Shown here: positions 33,857 to 42,570 of the stretch, one piece after another
How the letters are laid out: each line of letters begins with the position of its first letter
How positions within the stretch are numbered: position 1 is the first letter of the stretch
Source of the DNA: Nitrospira sp. UBA5698
GTDB taxonomy: Bacteria; Nitrospirota; Nitrospiria; Nitrospirales; Nitrospiraceae
NCBI GenBank assembly: GCA_002420115.1
Contig: DIHK01000032.1
Span: 1 to 55,169 of the forward strand
Direction of reading: 5' to 3'
Length of the DNA: 55,169 bases
Position numbers and translations under genes: made by a program
The notes under the pieces: generated by a model
The model's database searches: none
The model's input: the letters and a program-made list of their open reading frames with translations, nothing else
What the model was told of the DNA's origin: nothing

Positions 33857-34696
33857 TCAATTGGGGTTCGGGGGTGATGGCCAGGCCATTTGTTTTAGAT
33901 TGTGCGCAATGATGCCACCGAACAGTAGGAGCCCCGCAGAATAATACACCCAGAGCAACAAGAGCACGACCTCAAGCAACGATCCATAAAGCCGCGCATA
34001 GACCGTCGCAAAATCTCCGTAATTGACGAACAAGAGCTTGGCCGCAACCCACAGCAGACCGAACGTGAGGGCTCCGGCCATGGCATCTCTCCACCGTGGA
34101 CGACGTCGAGGCACAAGACGATACAGTAGGCTGACCGTCAGGAATGCGAGCGCAAAGGGGAGAGTGTAGGTGAGATGAAAGTCGTGTGCGGCTAAGGCGA
34201 CGAGATCCAATCCCCAGAGCCGAGGTGCATAGGCAGTCAAGAAGGCAATGGCTTGAGTGGCCACATAGGACGTGAAGAGTAACAGGCCGGTGGATCCCAG
34301 CAGCGCGATGGAAATGGCAGTGGAAATAAGCGGGTGGCGCTTTTGCGTGCTCTGAAACACGACATTCAGCGCATAATCGAGCTCATAGAACACAAGTCCA
34401 CCAAACCAGAAGAATGACAGCAGAACAATCCACCGGACGCTCTCCAAGGAGCTGATCCGATGGAGCTCTTGCGCCAATCGTTCACCTAAGGACGGCAGAA
34501 AGCCTTTGAGGAAACTGAGCATGAACTGCTCGCCGATCACATTCTGGCTCACGAGGAAGCCGACTCCATACAAGAGGAGAAACACCAGGGGGAACAATGA
34601 GAGCAGCGAAAAGAACGCCAACGCGGCAGCGAGGCTGGGACATCCGTGGCGCAAAAACGATGTGACAGCCTCACTCAGGAAGCGAATGACATGCAT
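33857..34696 (-). CDS. YihY/BrkB-family inner-membrane protein
   Basis: The 279-residue product has six hydrophobic segments and the family marks AAALAFFSLLSLFPLVF near the N-terminus and LWVYYSAGLLLFGG near the C-terminus. Members were once called ribonuclease BN in error; their true role is unclear. It lies 37 bp downstream of nuoN on the same strand and may be co-transcribed with the complex I operon. Confidence 0.93.
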   Translation of the reverse strand: MHVIRFLSEAVTSFLRHGCPSLAAALAFFSLLSLFPLVFLLLYGVGFLVSQNVIGEQFMLSFLKGFLPSLGERLAQELHRISSLESVRWIVLLSFFWFGGLVFYELDYALNVVFQSTQKRHPLISTAISIALLGSTGLLLFTSYVATQAIAFLTAYAPRLWGLDLVALAAHDFHLTYTLPFALAFLTVSLLYRLVPRRRPRWRDAMAGALTFGLLWVAAKLLFVNYGDFATVYARLYGSLLEVVLLLLWVYYSAGLLLFGGIIAHNLKQMAWPSPPNPN

Positions 34697-34733
34697 ACGG
34701 TCCTGTCAGCAAATAGTCAGAGTATGAATGGCC

Positions 34734-36200
34734 TTACTTCAGCGTCAACACGGCTTGCAGGGCAAGATTGACGAGTGGGTTGGGGTAGATCCCGAAGATC
34801 ACCACTCCAGCGACCGCGCAGGCGAGCACGATGGAAAGGGTTGGGGACATCACCAACCGCGGAACAGGGTCCGTTCCCGCAATGGGATCCTGCATATACA
34901 TGACCATGACCACCCGAAGATAGTAGTAGGCTGAAATGGCCGAAAACAGGAGAGCAATGGCCGCCAGCCAGGCCATCCCGGCCTCCACGGCGGATCTGAA
35001 GACGTACAATTTTCCGATAAAACCCGCGGTCGGGGGAATACCCGCCAGAGAAACCATGAACACCAGCATCAGCAGTGCCGGGAGAGGCTGGTGCTTGGCC
35101 AAGCCGGTGAAATCCTCGATTTCTTCACCTTCGATCGTGCCTTTTCGGAGCATCGCCACAATAGCGAATGCCCCGAAGGTCATGAATGCGTACAGGGCGA
35201 TATAGAGCAGCACGCTGGCGATGCCGGACGAGTGGTCGGTGCGTCCGGCGGCGACGACACCGATCAGGGCATAGCCCGCATGTGCAATGCTTGAATAGGC
35301 CAGCATCCGTTTGATGTTTGTCTGGACCAGCGCCACGATGTTGCCCACGACGAGGGTGGCAAGACAGAGTAAGACGAAGATGGCGGACCAGTCGGCTTTG
35401 ACTCCGCCCAATCCTTCCACAAACACACGGAGAAATGCGCCGAAGCTGGCGGCTTTGGATCCCACGGCCATGAATGCTGTGACGGAAGTCGGGGCGCCTT
35501 GATAGACGTCCGGTGTCCACATGTGAAACGGCGCTGCGGCCAGCTTGAATCCGAACCCCACGGCCAACAGGATCGTCGAAAACAGCAGCAACGGGTCGGC
35601 AAACCCCTGGGTCGCGATCGCCGAGGCAATCGCCGGTAGCCTCGTGCTGCCGGTCGCTCCGTAGAGCAGGGAGATGCCGTAGAGGAGAATGCCTGAGGAA
35701 AATGCGCCCAACACAAAGTATTTGGCCGACGCTTCGAGGGAGCGCGGTTCCTTCCGCTTAAGCCCCGCCATGACGTACAGGCAGAGCGACATCAATTCCG
35801 TGCCCAAATAAATTGTCAATAAGTCGGTTGCGGAGACCATGACCATCATGCCGCACAACGAGAGCAACATGAATCCGTAGTACTCACCAAAATACAGTCG
35901 CTCTTCTTTTAAATACGAGTACGACAGGAGAATTGTGAGCCCCGTCACGAAATACAGCAGCAGTTTCCAGAAGGCTCCATAGCCGTCGATGACGACAAGG
36001 CCGCTAAATATTGACGCGTGCGTTTCCATTTGGGACGCCGTCAGGCCCATACACACGGCGAGTGTTCCCAGGCTTACCCAGACCAGGCTATCCTTGTCGG
36101 ATGGTCGTAGCACGGGGTCGAGTACGAAGACGACACAGGCCGCCGTGATGACCAGCAACTCAGGTAGGACGAGGAAGAGATCTGCGGCAGAAAAGGTCAT
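34734..36200 (-). CDS. nuoN: NADH-quinone oxidoreductase subunit N
   Basis: This antiporter-like subunit of complex I forms part of the proton-pumping arm. It has 488 residues and about 14 membrane helices. The conserved broken-helix region AAPFHMWTPDVYQGAPTSV is present. The following NIKRMLAYSSIAHAGYALIG carries the central channel lysine, and the early EASAKYFVLGAFSSG also matches. It overlaps nuoM by 4 bases (ATGA) and is the last nuo gene. The YihY gene follows 37 bp later. Confidence 0.97.
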   Translation of the reverse strand: MTFSAADLFLVLPELLVITAACVVFVLDPVLRPSDKDSLVWVSLGTLAVCMGLTASQMETHASIFSGLVVIDGYGAFWKLLLYFVTGLTILLSYSYLKEERLYFGEYYGFMLLSLCGMMVMVSATDLLTIYLGTELMSLCLYVMAGLKRKEPRSLEASAKYFVLGAFSSGILLYGISLLYGATGSTRLPAIASAIATQGFADPLLLFSTILLAVGFGFKLAAAPFHMWTPDVYQGAPTSVTAFMAVGSKAASFGAFLRVFVEGLGGVKADWSAIFVLLCLATLVVGNIVALVQTNIKRMLAYSSIAHAGYALIGVVAAGRTDHSSGIASVLLYIALYAFMTFGAFAIVAMLRKGTIEGEEIEDFTGLAKHQPLPALLMLVFMVSLAGIPPTAGFIGKLYVFRSAVEAGMAWLAAIALLFSAISAYYYLRVVMVMYMQDPIAGTDPVPRLVMSPTLSIVLACAVAGVVIFGIYPNPLVNLALQAVLTLK

Positions 36201-37813
36201 GGCCGTTCCCCCTCCATTTCCGTGAGTGGCAGGCTGCCGGGGGGAGTAACGGTTGCGGCATGGACGGCGTCGAGCGTCGATAGCAACTCGTTCTTCAGCA
36301 AGGGCGTTGGCCGGTCCAGAACAGCCCGAGAGGAATGCTGTTGATGGGGGGAGGGAACAACGCGAGCGATGACCTGTTCAACGCTGGTGTGCATTCGGCT
36401 GAGAAGCGGATTGGGAAAGAGGCCGATCGCAAAGATCAGGACTGCCAGGGGTAACAGTGTCGCCGTTTCTCGTCGGGTGAGGTCTGAAAGTTTGTGCAGC
36501 ATGTGAGGCGCCGGTATGCCGAACGCGACACGTTGGATCATCCACAACAAATATGCTGCGGCCAGGATAATACCCACCGAGGCGAAGGCTGTTGCAACCT
36601 TGCTCCAGAGAAACGTGCCGACGAGGACCATGAACTCTCCAACGAAACTGTTGGTTCCAGGAAGTCCCAGCGAGGAGAGCGCAAAAATAACCAGAAACGT
36701 TGCATATCGCGGCATCGGCTTGGTCAACCCGATATTATCGGAAATTTGTCGGCTATGGGTACGCTCGTAAATCATCCCGACACAGAGAAACAGTCCGCCG
36801 GTCGTGATACCGTGATTCACCATCTGTAGAACGGCACCTTCGATACCCTGGATGTTGAACATGAACAGGCCGAGCGTGACGAACCCCATGTGACTGACGC
36901 TCGAATAGGCGATCAGCTTTTTGAGATCGGCCTGGGCCAATGCCATGTAGGCCCCGTAGATGATCGCCACAATCGACAGGACGACCATCAGGGGGGTGAA
37001 GAGCCGTGAGGCATCCGGGAGCATCGGTAGGCTAAAGCGCACAAAGCCATAGGTGCCCATTTTGAGCAGGACGCTGGCGAGAATCACACTGCCGGCAGTG
37101 GGGGCCTCCACGTGTGCGTCGGGCAGCCAGGTATGGAATGGGAACATGGGGACCTTCACGGCAAACGCGGCAAAGAAGGCAACAAACAACCAGGTCTGAA
37201 GAGCGAGGGGGTAGGTCTGCCGGCTCAGCACAAGGATGTCGAACGTATGGCCACCCTGAAAATACAGCACCAGAATCGCGACCAACAGCAAGACGCTGCC
37301 GGCAAGCGTGTAGAGGAAGAATTTGATCGCGGCATACAGGCGATTCGGTCCTCCCCAGACTCCGATCAAGAGATACATGGGGATCAGCATCGCTTCCCAA
37401 AACACGTAGAACAGCACGAAATCGAGCGCCGCGAACACGCCGATCATGGCGCCTTCCATGATGAGCAATACGGCCATGAAACTCCGGAGCCTGGTCTCAA
37501 TAGCATTCCATGAAATCATGACGCACAGCGGCATGAGAATGGTGGTCATGAGGATCAGCGGCAGACTGATTCCATCCAGCCCGAGACGGTAGTTGATGGA
37601 CAGTGACGGGATCCATGCGGCTGATTCAAGGAATTGCATCTCACCGGAGGTCGCGTCGAATAGCCACCACAGCGGAATCGAAATCAGAAGATCGACAACA
37701 GTGACGGAGAGCGCGGTAAGCCGGACAGAGGCATCTTTCACGACAAAGACAGCCGCTGCTCCGATCAGCGGGAGGAAGATCAATGCCGTGAGCCAAGGGA
37801 ATGAATGTGTCAT
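36197..37813 (-). CDS. nuoM: NADH-quinone oxidoreductase subunit M
   Basis: This is the second antiporter-like pumping subunit, 538 residues. FYVFWEAMLIPMYLLIG carries the key glutamate of helix 5, FHTWLPDAHVEAPTAGSV forms the broken helix, and DLKKLIAYSSVSHMGFV holds the channel lysines. The C-terminus has a hydrophilic extension of about 55 residues beyond the last helix. Only one nuoM is present here, unlike the duplicated-M complexes reported in some Nitrospira. The start codon touches a dispersed repeat (37811-37854) and has no recognisable ribosome site. Confidence 0.97.
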   Translation of the reverse strand: MTHSFPWLTALIFLPLIGAAAVFVVKDASVRLTALSVTVVDLLISIPLWWLFDATSGEMQFLESAAWIPSLSINYRLGLDGISLPLILMTTILMPLCVMISWNAIETRLRSFMAVLLIMEGAMIGVFAALDFVLFYVFWEAMLIPMYLLIGVWGGPNRLYAAIKFFLYTLAGSVLLLVAILVLYFQGGHTFDILVLSRQTYPLALQTWLFVAFFAAFAVKVPMFPFHTWLPDAHVEAPTAGSVILASVLLKMGTYGFVRFSLPMLPDASRLFTPLMVVLSIVAIIYGAYMALAQADLKKLIAYSSVSHMGFVTLGLFMFNIQGIEGAVLQMVNHGITTGGLFLCVGMIYERTHSRQISDNIGLTKPMPRYATFLVIFALSSLGLPGTNSFVGEFMVLVGTFLWSKVATAFASVGIILAAAYLLWMIQRVAFGIPAPHMLHKLSDLTRRETATLLPLAVLIFAIGLFPNPLLSRMHTSVEQVIARVVPSPHQQHSSRAVLDRPTPLLKNELLSTLDAVHAATVTPPGSLPLTEMEGERP

Positions 37814-37908
37814 TGGTCAAGTAGTCATCGGTCATTCGTCAGTGGTCATTGGAGTGAGGCGTATGCATTTGTCCTCTCCAATGACTAGTGACCATTGACC
37901 ATTGACTT
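37811..37908. repeat. TGAC-type inverted repeat in the nuoL-nuoM gap
   Basis: The arms are 37811-37854 and 37873-37908. The inner stem TCAGTGGTCATTGGAG pairs with the CTCCAATGACTAGTGA side with one or two mismatches. Bases 37822-37850 (29 nt) recur exactly, in inverted orientation, at 49185-49213 next to nuoB. The element fills the gap in front of nuoM. Confidence 0.75.
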
Positions 37909-37913
37909 TCCTC

Positions 37914-39812
37914 CTACGAAATCAGAAAGATCGTGACAATGACGACAATGCCCATCGCCATGGCCAAGGCATAATGTTGGGTTTGTCCGCTCTGAATCAA
38001 CCGCAAGAGCCATCCGCCCCACCTGATCGTTCGCCCGACTCCGTTGACAGTACTATCGATGACGGCGACGTCGACTCGTTTCCAGAGTGCCGATGCTGCG
38101 ACGTGCGTTGGTCGTACGAATAGACGATCGTAGACTTCATCGACATACCATTTGTTCAACGAAGCCTGGTACAGACCGTTCCACTGCTGAGCCAGGCGTT
38201 TGGGAAGATCCGGCTTGAGCACATAGGCGTAGTAGGCCGCAGCAATGCCCAGTAATCCAAGAACTGTGGCGGCAATCATAATGATGACGCCGGCTTCCCC
38301 ATGATGCACCGCCGGGTGCTGACCGGTGGCAAAGACCGGTTCGAGAAACGCTGGAATACCAAGGTAACCGGTGACGATACTAAAGAATGCCAGAATCAGC
38401 AGCGGGGTCGTCATTGTCTTGGAGGGTTCGTGGACATGGTCTGCGTGATGGGGGTTGACATGGGACTCACCCCAGAAGGTCACAAACACCAGCCTGAAGC
38501 TGTAGAACGCAGTCAGGAGAGCGGTGAACAGGCCTGCGATTGCCAGGATCCGACCAAGGTCGCCGGCAGACCAGGCCGCGACTAAGATCTCGTCCTTGCT
38601 GAAAAACCCAGCCGTGAGGGGGAATCCTGCGAGCGCCAATGATCCAACCACGAACGTCCAGTAGGTCGTCGGCAACTGTTGCTTGAGCCCGCCCATGTGG
38701 CGGATATCCTGCTCGTGGTGGAGTGCAATAATGACCGACCCACACCCGAGGAACAATAACGCTTTAAACGCACCGTGTGTGAGGAGGTGATACATACCTG
38801 AGGCGTAGGCTCCGAGCCCGCAGGCCATGACCATGTATCCAAGTTGACTGACGGTCGAGTAGGCGACGACACGTTTGATATCCGTTTGTGTCAAGGCGAT
38901 GGTCGCACCGAGAAGCATGGTGGCTCCTCCGGTGACCGCGACGACGTCCATGGCGGTCGGAGAGAGGTTATAGAGTGGCGCCAGACGAGCGACCATAAAC
39001 ACGCCAGCTGTGACCATGGTTGCAGCATGAATGAGAGCTGAGATCGGCGTCGGGCCTTCCATGGCATCTGGGAGCCAGACGTGAAGCGGCACTTGGGCCG
39101 ATTTTCCCACCGCGCCGGTGAACAGCAAGAGTGCGATCAGCGTGAACACGGAAACTTCCCAGGTGCCACCCAGAGGGCCAAGGAGGTTTATCGTCAGACC
39201 ACTTGCCTCATGAAGAGCCGGAAAGATCTCAAGATAGTTCAGCGAGCCGAAGTGATACCAGACCAAGAGCAGTCCGAGCAGGAATCCAAAATCTCCGACA
39301 CGATTCACAAGAAAGGCTTTGGTCGCCGCCGCGCAAGCTGACGCACGTTCGTACCAATGCCCGATCAAGAGGTAGGAGCACAAACCGACGGCTTCCCAAA
39401 ACACAAACAACTGAAGCAGGTTATCCGCCAGCACCAGCATGAGCATAGAAAAGGTAAACAGTGCGATATAACTGAAGAAGCGGGCATAACCCGGCTCCCC
39501 GTGCATGTAGCCGATCGTATAGACATGCACCAGGGAACTGACACTGGTGACCAGGAGCAACATGACGGCGGTCAACCTGTCGATGTAGAGGCCGATATGG
39601 ATGTCAAGATGACCTGAGGTCAGCCAGGTATAGAGGGGGACGGAAATAACGGAGCCCGAAGCCACTTGGATAAAGGCAGCCAGCGCCAGTGCCAGTGATA
39701 CCAACACCGCCGGAACCGCAATCACATGGGCGTTCTCCTTGAACCGTGACCCGGCCAGTCCGAGGATAAGGAATGCCGCGAGGGGAAGAAATGGAATCAG
39801 CGCGTAGATCAT
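37914..39812 (-). CDS. nuoL: NADH-quinone oxidoreductase subunit L
   Basis: This is the distal antiporter-like subunit, 632 residues with about 16 membrane helices. The conserved FVFWEAVGLCSYLLIG and VPLHVWLPDAMEGPTPISALIHAATMV segments are present, as is DIKRVVAYSTVSQLGYM. The C-terminal ~130 residues contain the lateral helix and final membrane anchor typical of NuoL. The length is normal. Repeats lie in both flanking gaps. Confidence 0.97.
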   Translation of the reverse strand: MIYALIPFLPLAAFLILGLAGSRFKENAHVIAVPAVLVSLALALAAFIQVASGSVISVPLYTWLTSGHLDIHIGLYIDRLTAVMLLLVTSVSSLVHVYTIGYMHGEPGYARFFSYIALFTFSMLMLVLADNLLQLFVFWEAVGLCSYLLIGHWYERASACAAATKAFLVNRVGDFGFLLGLLLVWYHFGSLNYLEIFPALHEASGLTINLLGPLGGTWEVSVFTLIALLLFTGAVGKSAQVPLHVWLPDAMEGPTPISALIHAATMVTAGVFMVARLAPLYNLSPTAMDVVAVTGGATMLLGATIALTQTDIKRVVAYSTVSQLGYMVMACGLGAYASGMYHLLTHGAFKALLFLGCGSVIIALHHEQDIRHMGGLKQQLPTTYWTFVVGSLALAGFPLTAGFFSKDEILVAAWSAGDLGRILAIAGLFTALLTAFYSFRLVFVTFWGESHVNPHHADHVHEPSKTMTTPLLILAFFSIVTGYLGIPAFLEPVFATGQHPAVHHGEAGVIIMIAATVLGLLGIAAAYYAYVLKPDLPKRLAQQWNGLYQASLNKWYVDEVYDRLFVRPTHVAASALWKRVDVAVIDSTVNGVGRTIRWGGWLLRLIQSGQTQHYALAMAMGIVVIVTIFLIS

Positions 39813-39825
39813 CAGCGTCGATTTC

Positions 39826-39916
39826 TCGTTATTCGTCGTTCGTGAAACGTGATGAGATGGACTAGTACGGTTCTCCGATTTCTTGCGAACGACGCTTCAC
39901 GCTTCACGAATAACGA
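39826..39916. repeat. CGTGAA-type inverted repeat in the nuoK-nuoL gap
   Basis: The arms are 39826-39852 and 39885-39916, both ending in CGTTATTCGT/ACGAATAACG. The right arm contains two tandem CTTCACG units. It shares 15-17 base identities with the elements in the nuoE-nuoF and nuoA-nuoB gaps. Confidence 0.7.
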
Positions 39917-39921
39917 CCTCT

Positions 39922-40227
39922 CTACCATTTCAATAGATTGAATTCTTCTATATTGATGGTCGATCGCGAGCGATGGAGTGCGATGATGATCGCGAGCCCC
40001 ACGGCCACCTCTGCAGCGGCGACAGTGAGGGCAAAGAACACGAACACCTGTCCCCCCAGATCTCGAAAATAATCGGAGAAAGCAACAAAGTTAATATTCG
40101 TCGCATTCAGCATCAGTTCAACTGAGAGCAAGATCGCGATAATGTTGCGCCGGATGAGTACGCCGACGATCCCCGTCAGGAACACGATCCCGCTTAAAAT
40201 AAGATAGTAGGAGATGGGGATGGTCAT
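39922..40227 (-). CDS. nuoK: NADH-quinone oxidoreductase subunit K
   Basis: This is a 101-residue membrane subunit of the proton path with three helices. Both conserved intramembrane glutamates are visible: one in SVELMLNATNIN and one in AAAEVAVGLAIII. The start overlaps the nuoJ stop by 4 bases (ATGA). Confidence 0.97.
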   Translation of the reverse strand: MTIPISYYLILSGIVFLTGIVGVLIRRNIIAILLSVELMLNATNINFVAFSDYFRDLGGQVFVFFALTVAAAEVAVGLAIIIALHRSRSTINIEEFNLLKW

Positions 40228-40781
40228 TCGACTGCCTTTGTTTGAACCATGGGACTGGGATCGTCCTGCTCGCCGATCTCTCGCTTTGCGAGGACGATCG
40301 CGCCGATCATGGCGACTAAGAGCACCAAGGAGGCTACCTCGAAGGGAAAGAGATAGGTTGAAAACAGTGTTTGCCCGATGGCGAACGTATTGTCCGGAGC
40401 AATGGCCTGTGCTGATGGGCCGAGAACAGCCTGGCTACCGGCCGTACGTGTTTCCGCACCACCGGATAAAAGGACCATGGCTTCCATCATCAAGGGGATG
40501 CAGACGAATCCAGCGATCCGCCACTGATTGTGGTACCGGTCGTCTTGTTTGACGTTCAAGATCATGACGACGAACAAATACAGCACAAGAATCGCTCCGG
40601 CATAGACGATGATTTGCACGGCGGCCAAGAACTCGGCATGAAGGGTGACGAACAGTCCGGCGACGTGGAAAAACATGACGAGGAGAGACAGTGCACTGTA
40701 GACGGGGTTCTTTAACGCGACGACGAGAACGGATGCCGCGATAATCATGCCGGCAAAATATGCAAAAACGAGTTGCGACAT
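40224..40781 (-). CDS. nuoJ: NADH-quinone oxidoreductase subunit J
   Basis: This 185-residue membrane subunit has five helices. The VQIIVYAGAILVLYLFVVMIL segment contains the helix 3 region that changes conformation in complex I. The C-terminal tail is short and hydrophilic. It is coupled to nuoK. The 87-bp gap to nuoI carries no repeat, unlike most other long gaps in the operon. Confidence 0.95.
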   Translation of the reverse strand: MSQLVFAYFAGMIIAASVLVVALKNPVYSALSLLVMFFHVAGLFVTLHAEFLAAVQIIVYAGAILVLYLFVVMILNVKQDDRYHNQWRIAGFVCIPLMMEAMVLLSGGAETRTAGSQAVLGPSAQAIAPDNTFAIGQTLFSTYLFPFEVASLVLLVAMIGAIVLAKREIGEQDDPSPMVQTKAVE

Positions 40782-40868
40782 CTGACAATCCCTATGTTCG
40801 AAGTCGATAGGACCGGACTAGCACACGGATGCTGCAGCCATTGGTCTGCCGATACGTAATCCCTTGGT

Positions 40869-41435
40869 TCAGTTCGGCTTTGGTGGTACGTGGCTGAACG
40901 CGACGTTAAAGAACGCCACGTTTGGATGCTGAAGTTCCAAGCGTTTCTCGCGAACGGGAAACGAGCGGTCTCCGATGGCGAGCAACTGCTGTTTGTTCAG
41001 ATGGAGCTGGCGTTTATCGTACACCGCCCATTCAAATTCTCGGGTCATCCCCAAGGCGTCGACGGGACAGGCATCCACGCACATCCCGCAGAACAAGCAC
41101 CGGGTCATGTCCATGTAATATTCTTTTGAGTAGCGCTTCGTGGGCTCGCCCGGCACTTCCGCGCTGACCACGCGGATGACACGGGACGGACAAGCTGCCT
41201 CACAGAGATCGCATCCCACGCACTTCTCCGTTCCGTCGTCGTAACGGAGCAGGGCGAGCATGCCTCGATAGTTATCCGGTAGCGTGCGCTTCTCATGGGG
41301 ATACTGCAATGTCACCGGACGGTAATTAATCAAGTGCGAAAGCGTGGCCTTCATGCCGACGAGGATTTCGTAGAACGTAATTGTCTTGAACCATTCGGAC
41401 AGGCTCAGGCGCTTGGTCGTGGGCGTGGATCTCAT
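40869..41435 (-). CDS. nuoI: NADH-quinone oxidoreductase subunit I
   Basis: This 188-residue peripheral subunit carries two 4Fe-4S clusters (N6a/N6b) that pass electrons towards NuoB. Two ferredoxin motifs are present: CVGCDLCEAACP and CLFCGMCVDACP. I chose ATG 41435 rather than the longer frame, which would extend deep into nuoH. The chosen start lies 17 bases after the nuoH stop. The N-terminal amphipathic region (WFKTITFYEILVGMKATL) is typical. Confidence 0.95.
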   Translation of the reverse strand: MRSTPTTKRLSLSEWFKTITFYEILVGMKATLSHLINYRPVTLQYPHEKRTLPDNYRGMLALLRYDDGTEKCVGCDLCEAACPSRVIRVVSAEVPGEPTKRYSKEYYMDMTRCLFCGMCVDACPVDALGMTREFEWAVYDKRQLHLNKQQLLAIGDRSFPVREKRLELQHPNVAFFNVAFSHVPPKPN

Positions 41436-41452
41436 AGGGTTCCCTACGCTGG

Positions 41453-42529
41453 TTAGATCCGTTGATAGATAAATACGGCGATGGCCGTCACAACGATGTT
41501 GGCCAGCGCAATGGGTAACAGCACCTTCCATCCGAATCGCATCAGCTGATCGTAGCGCAGTCTCGGCAACGTCGCTCGCAGCCAGAAAAACAGAAACAGC
41601 AACGAGTAGGTTTTAATTGCAAACCACATGGTGCTTTCGATCCAGGACCAGGAAGACAAACCGACGAGCTCCATTAAGGTTCCTGGATAGGGTGCATTCC
41701 AGCCGCCGAGAAACAACGCAGAAGCCACACAGGACACGAGCACCATGTTGGCGTATTCGGCGAGGAAGAAGAACGCGAACCGCAGCCCGCTGTATTCGGT
41801 GAAAAACCCTGCGACAAGCTCGCTCTCTGCCTCAGGTAAATCGAATGGCACCCGGTTGGTTTCAGCGACGACCGAAATCACGTACACCACGAACGCAAAG
41901 ATTTGCGGGGCCGGTAGGGCAAAGATATGCCAGTTCCAAAACCAGCCGGTCTGGGCGTCAGTAATTTTTACGAGACTGAGCGAGCCGGCTAAGATTAATA
42001 CACCGACAATCGACAACCCCACGTTGAGCTCGTAGCTGATCACCTGTGCGGCTGATCGGAGACCACCCAACAAGGAGTACTTGCTGTTGGAGGCCCATCC
42101 TCCGAGGATGATGCCGTAGGCGGCGAGTGAGGCGAAGGCGAGGATGTAGAGGATCCCGATATTGATGTCGCTGATCACGAACGGCTTTACGACGATGCCA
42201 TTGATCTCAAACGTCCAGTTGGGTCCCCAGGGAATGACGGCAAATCCGATAAACGTTGGGATCAAGCAGAGGATCGGCGCCATGGTAAAGATGAACTTGT
42301 TTGCGCCGGCGGGTACGATATCTTCTTTGAAAAATAGCTTGATGGCATCCGCAAACGGCTGAAGAATGCCGTAGGGACCGACTTCCATCGGGCCCATGCG
42401 ATCCTGCATCCATCCTAAGACTTTTCGTTCCGCCAAGGTAAGGATCAGCACCGTAATGACCACGATGCACATGACCGCACCGATTTGAGTCAGAGAAATA
42501 GCAAGACGTAATCCGAATTCAGTCACCAT
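41453..42529 (-). CDS. nuoH: NADH-quinone oxidoreductase subunit H
   Basis: This is the 358-residue membrane subunit that lines the quinone site with NuoB and NuoD. It has eight or nine helices. The conserved ERKVLGWMQDRMGPMEVGPYG loop, the FADAIKLFFKED segment and the RVPFDLPEAESELVAGFFTEYSG loop with its acidic funnel are present. Confidence 0.97.
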   Translation of the reverse strand: MVTEFGLRLAISLTQIGAVMCIVVITVLILTLAERKVLGWMQDRMGPMEVGPYGILQPFADAIKLFFKEDIVPAGANKFIFTMAPILCLIPTFIGFAVIPWGPNWTFEINGIVVKPFVISDINIGILYILAFASLAAYGIILGGWASNSKYSLLGGLRSAAQVISYELNVGLSIVGVLILAGSLSLVKITDAQTGWFWNWHIFALPAPQIFAFVVYVISVVAETNRVPFDLPEAESELVAGFFTEYSGLRFAFFFLAEYANMVLVSCVASALFLGGWNAPYPGTLMELVGLSSWSWIESTMWFAIKTYSLLFLFFWLRATLPRLRYDQLMRFGWKVLLPIALANIVVTAIAVFIYQRI

Positions 42530-42570
42530 GGGACTCCTCGATTCGCATAGTCGCAGTGCTCAACAAATTC